The position numbers were made by a program, and so were the translations under genes. A stretch of DNA of 6,014 bases from Methylovirgula sp. (lineage in GTDB: Bacteria; Pseudomonadota; Alphaproteobacteria; Rhizobiales; Beijerinckiaceae). Positions 1 to 6,014 of this stretch are shown here, in pieces (the first letter of the stretch is position 1; each line of letters begins with the position of its first letter). The notes under the pieces were generated by a model. The model made no database searches. It saw only the letters and a list, made by a program, of their open reading frames with translations, and had not been told where the DNA came from. Where the stretch lies: the NCBI GenBank assembly GCA_030040215.1, contig JASHUD010000197.1, positions 1 to 6,014 of the forward strand. The letters run 5' to 3'.

Positions 1-2411
<2,411 letters not shown>

Positions 2412-2417
2412 GCAGCC

Positions 2418-2445
2418 AATATGGGCATTCTCCGCGACCGATCAA
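2418..2445 (-). promoter_or_regulatory. candidate sigma70-type promoter directly before uvrB
   Basis: On the minus strand TTGATC (2445-2440) and CATATT (2423-2418) are separated by 16 bases; each matches four of six consensus positions. The -10 element ends only six bases before the uvrB ATG at 2411, so transcription would begin at or next to the start codon. No Shine-Dalgarno sits at a normal distance; the nearest GGAG (2433-2430) is 18 bases away. This fits a leaderless uvrB mRNA, although uvrB could also be read from the upstream genes. I saw no alphaproteobacterial LexA box (GTTC-N7-GTTC or GAAC-N7-GAAC) here. Confidence 0.4.
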
Positions 2446-2457
2446 AGCGCAAAGCCT

Positions 2458-2892
2458 CTAGTCGCAGACCGGCACCCCGAGATTGGCGGCGGTGCGCCAG
2501 TCCAAGACCGTGAAGCGCAGGCTGCCGAGGGCGCGATGCGCGACGACCCAGCGGCGGACAGGCGCGGGATAAAAGCCCATGGCATAGGCATTCCAGCGCG
2601 GCGAACGCCGCCCGTCCAGCGTGGCGGAATGGAAATAGAGGTGGCTGCCTCGCGCGACGCAGGCGCCGCGAATGGCGAGCAGCAACGTGCACGAGGAATA
2701 GCATTCGAGCGGCAGCCGGAAGGAGAAATCGTCGCGGTGCGACTTGATGAAGGCGGCGCGTTCGAGAACGCTGCCGCCATCGTCTTCCGACACGGCCGCC
2801 GGCGCGCGATTGGCGACACGGTCCAAAAGCCCGTCGGCGCGCGCCGTCGCGACCGGCAGAAACGCGAGGAGAATTGCTACTGTAAGGCGCAT
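2458..2892 (-). CDS. exported small protein with a ClpP-like/COG3904-type cysteine-serine core, function unknown
   Basis: The 144-residue product starts with a clear Sec signal peptide (MRLTVAILLAFLPVATARA, cleavage likely after Ala19), so it should be periplasmic. The core is ECYSSCTLLLAIRGACVA (residues 63-80) followed by LYFHSA (85-90). The pattern Cys-x-Ser-x-Cys-Thr, a second Cys about ten residues on, then a hydrophobic-x-Phe-His strand, resembles COG3904-type predicted periplasmic proteins with a ClpP/crotonase-like fold. In those the Ser and His sit where a protease nucleophile and base would. That comparison is from memory and is not proof of activity; the protein is short and lacks an obvious Gly-Gly oxyanion strand. 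Cysteines are at 64, 68, 78 and 143. Start: ATG 2892 has GAGGGG (2905-2900) seven bases upstream, while ATG 2898 would leave only one base, so 2892 is preferred. The reading frame stays open upstream to 3060, but that part overlaps the neighbouring gene. uvrB follows 46 bases downstream on the same strand. Confidence 0.8.
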   Translation of the reverse strand: MRLTVAILLAFLPVATARADGLLDRVANRAPAAVSEDDGGSVLERAAFIKSHRDDFSFRLPLECYSSCTLLLAIRGACVARGSHLYFHSATLDGRRSPRWNAYAMGFYPAPVRRWVVAHRALGSLRFTVLDWRTAANLGVPVCD

Positions 2893-2968
2893 CGCCATGC
2901 CCCTCAGTGTGCCCAACGGCGCACGTTTGTAGAGAGGACATCGTGACGCTTGCCACAAGAAAAACGTT

Positions 2969-3574
2969 CTAACGCTCGGCGGACGTTTCGCCTCCCGCGC
3001 TGCGCTCGGTCGCAGCAAAGAGGCGATAGAAGAATCCCGCCGCGGCACCGGACAGGACATCGCCGGTCAGCGCATGAATGGATGCGAATCCGAGCAATTC
3101 GGCGATGAACACATAAACGAGAGAGGCGGCGGCGCCGGCCAGCGCATAGGCCATGTGGCTCGTCTTGCCGAAACGATTGAGCAGGTAATGGGCGACGAGC
3201 AGGACGAGCGCGCCGGAGCGGGCGCCGCCCCAAAGTCCGGCGGCGGCCAAAGCGACGGCGAAGGGCACTTTTGCTTCGCCGAGCGGAACCGCGCCGAGGA
3301 CGCCGCCCAAGTCCAGAACCGAAGTCGCCTTGACCGCGGCGCTCAGCAGGCCGGCGACAAGCCCGGCGAGAACGGCGCCGCGAAACGACCAAGCCACTTT
3401 GTGAACTTTTGGCCGTTCCGCCGGCCCATTCCGTTCCGGCGACGGCAAGATCGCGGCGAGCAGCTCGGGCGGCACGGGCGGCACGGCATCGGTGCGGCTC
3501 CGCCGAAATTCCGTAGCGCCGGAGCTTGGCGAACTTGCCGATCCGCGCCGGCCAAAAGGTTGCGCTGGACGCAT
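2969..3574 (-). CDS. multi-pass inner-membrane protein of unknown function
   Basis: This 201-residue protein has a hydrophilic, proline- and arginine-rich N-terminus (1-60) followed by about four hydrophobic segments at roughly 65-83, 104-132, 141-163 and 168-188, and a short polar tail. Charges flanking the segments (KVHK before the first, LNRFGK between the second and third) are compatible with an inner-membrane protein. I do not recognise the family and assign no function. The ATG at 3574 is the only upstream ATG in frame but has a poor ribosome site: AGGGA is about 20 bases away. The true start could be a GTG further in, for instance near residue 31 or 60, which would remove part of the unusual N-terminus. 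The next gene on the same strand begins 76 bases downstream, so co-transcription towards uvrB is possible. Long frames on the opposite strand here are charged, low-complexity products typical of shadows of membrane genes. Confidence 0.72.
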   Translation of the reverse strand: MRPAQPFGRRGSASSPSSGATEFRRSRTDAVPPVPPELLAAILPSPERNGPAERPKVHKVAWSFRGAVLAGLVAGLLSAAVKATSVLDLGGVLGAVPLGEAKVPFAVALAAAGLWGGARSGALVLLVAHYLLNRFGKTSHMAYALAGAAASLVYVFIAELLGFASIHALTGDVLSGAAAGFFYRLFAATERSAGGETSAER

Positions 3575-3618
3575 ATCGACAGTCTATGGCCGTCCCTTTA
3601 CCGAAGGATTTACCGGAC

Positions 3619-3681
3619 AACAGAGAACAGAAGACAGAGGACGGAGGAGCCGTCTCTCTTATCCGTCCTCTGTCCTCCGTC
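3619..3681. repeat. purine heptamer tandem repeat and its inverted copy (large stem-loop)
   Basis: The left arm (3619-3646) is four tandem seven-base units of the form RACRGAR: AACAGAG, AACAGAA, GACAGAG, GACGGAG. The right arm (3662-3681) holds three units of the complementary type: TCCGTCC, TCTGTCC, TCCGTCG. GACAGAGGACGGA (3633-3645) and TCCGTCCTCTGTC (3662-3674) form a perfect 13-bp inverted repeat with a 16-base loop, and a second register pairs 3640-3648 with 3673-3681. One strand is nearly all purine over the left arm and pyrimidine over the right. The element lies between the terminator of the 77-residue gene and the start of the 201-residue gene. I believe similar AGACAGAGGACAGA-type intergenic repeats occur in some rhizobial genomes, but cannot verify that here. 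Confidence 0.85.
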
Positions 3682-3693
3682 GCCCATCCTTTG

Positions 3694-3730
3694 ACAAAGA
3701 AAGGGCCGCGTCCTTTGCGGAGCGCGGCCC
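3694..3730 (-). terminator. rho-independent terminator for the 77-residue membrane protein gene
   Basis: GGGCCGCG (3703-3710) and CGCGGCCC (3723-3730) pair perfectly over eight GC-rich base pairs. Three more pairs (3711-3713 with 3719-3721) extend the stem past a single bulged base. On the minus strand the stem is followed directly by TTTCTTTGT (3702-3694), the usual U-rich tail. It lies about 80 bases after the stop codon of the gene at 4042-3809 and points the same way. The plus-strand side is followed by AAGCACG, so it is not a good terminator in that direction. Confidence 0.75.
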
Positions 3731-3733
3731 AAG

Positions 3734-3766
3734 CACGACCACCCTACGGGGGCATCGGGGGTCGTG
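3734..3766. repeat. GC-rich imperfect hairpin between the 77-residue gene and its terminator
   Basis: CACGACC (3734-3740) pairs with GGTCGTG (3760-3766). After one bulged A, CCC (3742-3744) pairs with GGG (3757-3759), giving about ten base pairs with a 12-base loop. CCCTACG occurs at 3742-3748 and again at 3770-3776. It lies in the 3' untranslated part of the 77-residue gene just before the terminator stem and may help protect the mRNA end. There is no T-run next to it. Confidence 0.45.
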
Positions 3767-3808
3767 GTACCCTACGCGATCGTCTCCGGCCGGTGGCCGG
3801 GATCGCGC

Positions 3809-4042
3809 TTAGCCTCGAAAATCCGCCAGGTTTCCGGCGAAGTGCACGTCATGCACCGCGCTTGGCGCGCCGTTCCCGGCCGGGTCGTCAAACCGGACGA
3901 GAAGACCAAGCGCAAAGGCCGCAACGCTCAAAATCAGAACGAGGACGAGCGAAATCTGAAATTGGCGACGCGCTGCGTGCGAATCATAAGACCGAACGAA
4001 CCCGGCATCCGGCGCATGATCGAAATGATCGGCAATCGACAT
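3809..4042 (-). CDS. small single-pass membrane protein, 77 residues, function unknown
   Basis: The product has a polar, histidine- and aspartate-containing N-terminus (MSIADHFDHAPDAGFVRSYD), a basic stretch at HAARRQFQ, one strong transmembrane helix at about residues 29-50 (ISLVLVLILSVAAFALGLLV), and a polar C-terminal tail of about 27 residues with HDVHFAGNL. Positive charge before the helix suggests the N-terminus stays in the cytoplasm. I do not recognise the family. It superficially recalls tiny cytochrome-oxidase-associated subunits, but nothing specific supports that. The evidence for a real gene is contextual: a near-perfect AGGGAG Shine-Dalgarno seven bases before the ATG, a TAA stop, and an intrinsic terminator in the same direction 80 bases later. 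It therefore appears to be a single-gene transcript, with a long non-coding stretch upstream where its promoter should lie. Confidence 0.78.
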   Translation of the reverse strand: MSIADHFDHAPDAGFVRSYDSHAARRQFQISLVLVLILSVAAFALGLLVRFDDPAGNGAPSAVHDVHFAGNLADFRG

Positions 4043-4049
4043 TGGAAAA

Positions 4050-4055
4050 CTCCCT
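4050..4055 (-). promoter_or_regulatory. strong Shine-Dalgarno of the 77-residue gene
   Basis: AGGGAG on the minus strand (4055-4050), preceded by TG, lies seven bases from the ATG at 4042-4040. It is the best-formed ribosome site in the window and fixes this start. Confidence 0.75.
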
Positions 4056-4175
4056 CAGCACCCATCCTCGAGACGATCTTTGCCGTCACCCGTATTCAGC
4101 AGAAACAGACGCGACTCAGGTTGACGCAGCTCAATCAATCGCCGACCGAGGTAAAAATCCTATGCGTGACTCTAA

Positions 4176-4230
4176 CGCAACAGTCTCAGAAAAAGTTTCC
4201 AAGACCCAGAAGATTGTATTGACTGTTGCG
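4176..4230. repeat. 10-bp perfect inverted repeat with 35-base spacer
   Basis: CGCAACAGTC (4176-4185) and GACTGTTGCG (4221-4230) are exact reverse complements. They lie in the AT-richer part of the region, about 130-190 bases upstream of the 77-residue gene's start. On the minus strand a TACAAT hexamer (a good -10 match) starts inside the spacer just after the right arm, but I find no matching -35. The pair could be two half-sites for a regulator or the stem of an RNA structure; either is inference. Confidence 0.5.
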
Positions 4231-4312
4231 AGATAGTCGCGGCGCCCAGCGTCTTCCAGGTCCGCATCGCTCAATTTTCGGTGAATTCGATGCGCCGCCT
4301 ATGGAGAAAGGA

Positions 4313-4395
4313 ACGCAGCGTTGCGCGGCGAGTTCCTTCGGGCGATTCTAAGCCAGAACAGAGGCTTAAAATCGCCACGCCAGCGTTGCGCGGCG
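4313..4395. repeat. 14-bp hairpin flanked by an 18/19-base direct repeat
   Basis: ACGCAGCGTTGCGCGGCG (4313-4330) recurs as ACGCCAGCGTTGCGCGGCG (4377-4395), identical but for one inserted C. Between them GGCGATTCTAAGCC (4341-4354) and GGCTTAAAATCGCC (4363-4376) form a 14-bp stem with one C-A mismatch and an eight-base loop (AGAACAGA). The second direct repeat starts immediately after the hairpin. The arrangement could be a small non-autonomous element, a duplicated fragment or a structured RNA. The sequence does not decide between these. Confidence 0.7.
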
Positions 4396-4504
4396 TTTGT
4401 CCAGGCGCCGCGACGACGATTGAAGCAAAAATTTGCTGAACTTGGAGACGGCGCGTTAACGGCATTCGCGGAGCCGCGTCAAACAAAAAATTTCCGCGAC
4501 CTAT

Positions 4505-4552
4505 GGTGAAAACAACCTCTCGAAATTCGCGACAAGCGCGCAATTCGAGAGG
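4505..4552 (-). terminator. strong hairpin with T-rich tail on the minus strand (possible terminator)
   Basis: The arms 4516-4531 and 4537-4552 are complementary at 14 of 16 positions (nine perfect outer pairs, CCTCTCGAA with TTCGAGAGG), with a five-base loop. On the minus strand the stem is followed by TTGTTTTC (4515-4508), which looks like a terminator tail. The plus-strand side has only TTCGGACG. No protein gene upstream on the minus strand ends here, so it may end an unannotated RNA or an antisense transcript from the PAP2 promoter region, or simply be a palindrome. Confidence 0.4.
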
Positions 4553-4783
4553 TTCGGACGAAGCAGCGTAGCGGTTCAAGCAGTTGATTCGGCCCGGCGA
4601 ATCTTCTCACGGCTCTCGCATCGATCTTGCGCCGCTCGCGCTTCGGTTGGATCGCGCCGGCGCAAAGACGCCCGCCCAAAGCCTTGCAGCCATTCTCGAA
4701 CGCCAGCTCGGGTTTCTGCGCGCAGCTTTATGAATTCTTGCACTTTGGCGGGCAAATTGTCCGGCGCCAAAAGGTGCGAAGAA

Positions 4784-5734
4784 ATGTCTGGAAATCGAAA
4801 CGCAGCCGACATGCGCTCGCCGATGCGCTGGGCGTGGGTCCTGGCGATTGCGATTGCCGTAGCGGACTGCTTATGGATTCCGGCGGCGGGTTTTCGGGTT
4901 CCGGCCATGCCGCTTTTGCGGATCGCCGCCTTTCTCGCCGTGATGGGCATTTTATGGTGGGTCTACCTGCGTCTGCGGCCCGACGCGATCATCGCCGCGC
5001 TGGCCGAGGCCGCTGCTTTTCTGATCTTTTTCACCCTTGTTCTGGAAATCTTCTGCTATCTCTGCACGGCGCTCGACCGGCCGCTTTGGGACGCGCCGCT
5101 CGCGGCCGCGGATCGGGCGCTCGGCTTCGACTTTCGCACGCACCTTTCCTATCTCGTGCAGAGACCGCGCGTCGCCCGGTTGCTCGAGCTCTGCTACAAT
5201 ACCTCAATGCTGCAGATCGCCGTCACCGTGGTGGCGCTGGCGATCACAGGCAGGCTTGCCCGGTTGCGCGCTTTTCTCGCGCTCTTCGCGTTCACGGCCG
5301 CGGCGGTGATCGGCATCGCCGCCGTCTTCCCGACGCTTGGCCCCTATTCCTATTTCAACATCCCTGACAGCCTTCTGCCCGCCTTCACCGATCCGCGGGC
5401 GGGCTGGGATCAGGTGCCCCATATCCTCGCCTTGCGCGGCGGCGCGATGCGGACCTTGCCGTTGACGGATCTACGTGGGCTCGTCTCCTTTCCTTCCTTT
5501 CATACCGCGCTCGCTTTCATCACCGTTTGGGCTTTGCTGCCGGTGCGGCGCATCGTCGTGCCGCTATTCGCGGTCAATGCCGCGTTGATCCTCGGCGCGC
5601 CCAGCAACGGCGATCATTACCTTTGCGACTTGCTGGCCGGCGCGCTGATCGCGGTGGTTGCGATTGCCGTCCTGACGCGGCGCGGCTTGGCTGGCGAGCC
5701 GCGCGCCCTTGCGCAGGGCGCGCCTGCGGAGTAG
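4784..5734 (+). CDS. PAP2-family membrane phosphatase-like protein (PAP2_3/Aur1-like)
   Basis: The 316-residue product is an integral membrane protein with hydrophobic segments near residues 17-37, 42-62, 68-94, 141-157, 161-181, 234-254, 257-273 and 283-298. PAP2 signatures are present in the second half: FPSFHT at 236-241 (the PSxH block, His240) and GDHYLCDLLAG at 276-286, where His278 and Asp282 form the HxxxD of the third block. The family removes or transfers phosphate groups on lipid or polyprenyl substrates through a phospho-histidine. The first KxxxxxxRP block and the SR of the third are not evident, which points to the PAP2_3/inositol-phosphorylceramide-synthase-like branch rather than classical PAP2. 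The substrate cannot be told. Start: ATG 4784 has AAGG (4771-4774) nine bases upstream. ATG 4730, 18 codons earlier, and ATG 4811 have weaker sites. A GC-rich hairpin lies in the last codons. The aminotransferase gene starts 103 bases after the stop. Confidence 0.9.
   Translation: MSGNRNAADMRSPMRWAWVLAIAIAVADCLWIPAAGFRVPAMPLLRIAAFLAVMGILWWVYLRLRPDAIIAALAEAAAFLIFFTLVLEIFCYLCTALDRPLWDAPLAAADRALGFDFRTHLSYLVQRPRVARLLELCYNTSMLQIAVTVVALAITGRLARLRAFLALFAFTAAAVIGIAAVFPTLGPYSYFNIPDSLLPAFTDPRAGWDQVPHILALRGGAMRTLPLTDLRGLVSFPSFHTALAFITVWALLPVRRIVVPLFAVNAALILGAPSNGDHYLCDLLAGALIAVVAIAVLTRRGLAGEPRALAQGAPAE
5701..5723. repeat. perfect 9-bp GC hairpin inside the 3' end of the PAP2 gene
   Basis: GCGCGCCCT (5701-5709) and AGGGCGCGC (5715-5723) pair perfectly around a five-base loop (TGCGC), within the codons for the C-terminal tail. 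It is not followed directly by T residues. The next T-run (5761-5765) is about 37 bases on, so it is not a standard intrinsic terminator, though it could stabilise the mRNA end or cause pausing. Confidence 0.5.
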
Positions 5735-5768
5735 CGGCGTAGCGCCTCAGGCGATCAGTCTTTTTCGA

Positions 5769-5797
5769 TTGCTCTCTCGCAGTTGCGAAATTATGTT
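5769..5797 (+). promoter_or_regulatory. candidate promoter for the aspartate aminotransferase gene
   Basis: TTGCTC (5769-5774) and TATGTT (5792-5797) are separated by 17 bases. They match three and four of six consensus positions, in the 103-base spacer before the aminotransferase. This would put the transcription start near 5804, about 34 bases before the ATG. It suggests the aminotransferase is transcribed independently of the PAP2 gene. Confidence 0.4.
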
Positions 5798-5809
5798 TCG
5801 CGCCGCAAC
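5782..5809. repeat. nested palindrome over the -10 region of the aminotransferase promoter
   Basis: GTTGCG (5782-5787) is mirrored by CGCAAC (5804-5809). A second, overlapping pairing is GCGAAA (5785-5790) with TTTCGC (5796-5801) around TTATG. The dyad overlaps the candidate -10 hexamer, where an operator would act, but short palindromes also arise by chance. Confidence 0.35.
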
Positions 5810-5823
5810 GCTCCCCTCTGCAT

Positions 5824-5828
5824 AGGAA
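5824..5828 (+). promoter_or_regulatory. Shine-Dalgarno of the aminotransferase gene
   Basis: AGGAA ends nine bases before the ATG at 5838 and supports that start over any later one. Confidence 0.6.
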
Positions 5829-5837
5829 CGCCCGCTT

Positions 5838-6014
5838 ATGGCTTTCATTTCCGATGCTTTGCTGCGCGTAAAACCTTCCGCCACGATTGCGGTTACGCAG
5901 AAAGCGCGCGATCTCAAAAACGCCGGGCGCGAGATCATCTCGCTGTCGATCGGCGAGCCGGATTTCGATACGCCGGACAACATCAAGCGGGCGGCGATCA
6001 AGGCAATCGAGCGC
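5838..6014 (+). CDS. aatA: aspartate aminotransferase (class I, PLP-dependent), 5' part only
   Basis: The first 59 residues are present before the window ends. The segment KPSATIAVTQKARDLKNAG (12-30), then the strand and loop ISLSIGEPDFDTPDNIK (34-50), is the conserved N-terminus of class I aminotransferases of the aspartate aminotransferase I-beta subgroup, close to the alphaproteobacterial AatA/AspB proteins as I remember them. The family moves the amino group between aspartate and 2-oxoglutarate in the cytoplasm, using pyridoxal phosphate; some members also act on prephenate or aromatic amino acids. GEPDFDTP is the family's N-terminal substrate-side signature. The PLP lysine and the rest of the fold lie outside the window, so substrate preference cannot be checked. 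Start ATG 5838 has AGGAA nine bases upstream and a candidate promoter at 5769-5797. The upstream PAP2 gene is on the same strand but appears functionally unrelated. Confidence 0.93.
   Translation, partial: MAFISDALLRVKPSATIAVTQKARDLKNAGREIISLSIGEPDFDTPDNIKRAAIKAIER

Larger units (their letters stand above)
4043..4783. other. 741-base region without a convincing gene
   Basis: Six-frame reading gives only frames with no recognisable protein, a TTG-initiated frame (4579-4271, minus), or shadows of the PAP2 gene. The left end is less GC-rich than the genes: about 49% by my count over 4081-4240. It holds a 10-bp spaced inverted repeat (4176-4230), a hairpin flanked by direct repeats (4313-4395), and a hairpin with a minus-strand T-rich tail (4505-4552). 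It must contain the promoter of the minus-strand 77-residue gene and probably that of the plus-strand PAP2 gene. I could not identify either convincingly, nor a known RNA such as tmRNA, 6S, SRP or RNase P RNA. Confidence 0.6.

Noticed and set aside
2893..2968. Possible terminator (TTTTTCTT on the minus strand) between the 201- and 144-residue genes
   Set aside because: The T-run has only a four- to five-bp stem before it, so I cannot say the two genes are transcriptionally separated.
3074..4236. Plus-strand frames opposite the 201- and 77-residue membrane proteins
   Set aside because: Their products are charged low-complexity strings that cross the terminator and heptamer repeat. The minus-strand frames have membrane helices and, for the 77-residue gene, an excellent ribosome site and terminator.
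4231..4300. A GC-rich stretch that at first looked tRNA-like
   Set aside because: No cloverleaf with a proper T-arm and acceptor stem could be drawn on either strand.
4296..4349. A 16-codon plus-strand frame beginning ATGGAGAAAGGA
   Set aside because: It is too short, has no ribosome site, and overlaps the direct repeat and hairpin that explain this stretch better.
4271..4579. 102-residue minus-strand frame in the non-coding interval
   Set aside because: It starts with TTG, has no ribosome site, runs through the repeat structures and shows no recognisable domain or membrane pattern.
4730..4783. Longer N-terminus for the PAP2 protein from ATG 4730
   Set aside because: There is no Shine-Dalgarno before 4730, while AAGG nine bases before 4784 supports the shorter form; the extra 18 residues are polar and not part of the membrane domain.
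5742..5765. Possible terminator after the PAP2 gene (CGCC-TCA-GGCG then TCTTTTT)
   Set aside because: The stem is only four base pairs and is separated from the T-run by several bases, too weak to call.

Overview
The window is GC-rich bacterial chromosome (roughly 60-65% G+C in the genes) and looks like an alphaproteobacterium of the order Hyphomicrobiales (rhizobia/methylotroph relatives). The basis is the form of UvrB, with a long N-terminal extension before the usual bacterial start and a tail after the UVR domain, and the N-terminus of the aspartate aminotransferase. A family-level assignment such as Beijerinckiaceae would be a guess. The genes are housekeeping genes plus small poorly characterised membrane or exported proteins. 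I see no phage, insertion sequence, CRISPR array, tRNA or rRNA.

Left part (1-4042), all on the minus strand. In transcription order these are: a 77-residue single-pass membrane protein (4042-3809) with a strong Shine-Dalgarno and its own intrinsic terminator (about 3730-3694); a heptamer-repeat inverted repeat (3619-3681); a 201-residue multi-pass membrane protein of unknown function (3574-2969); a 144-residue exported protein with a Cys-x-Ser-Ser-Cys-Thr core resembling small ClpP-like periplasmic proteins (2892-2458); and uvrB, nucleotide excision repair (2411 to the left edge, its 3' end missing). The uvrB start has no nearby Shine-Dalgarno. It has a promoter-like TTGATC-16-CATATT only six bases upstream, so it may be read from a leaderless transcript.

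Middle part (4043-4783), about 740 bases without a convincing gene. It is less GC-rich at its left end and contains three distinct structures: a widely spaced 10-bp inverted repeat (4176-4230), a 14-bp hairpin flanked by an 18/19-base direct repeat (4313-4395), and a strong hairpin followed on the minus strand by a T-rich run (4552-4505). It separates the minus-strand block from the plus-strand block.

Right part (4784-6014), plus strand. A PAP2-family membrane phosphatase-like protein with divergent motifs (4784-5734) is followed, after a 103-base spacer carrying a plausible promoter and a nested palindrome, by the first 59 codons of an aspartate aminotransferase (5838 to the right edge). The genes do not form one evident pathway. 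No clearly new defence or mobile system is visible. The most unusual elements are the small non-coding repeats and hairpins and the unassigned small proteins.
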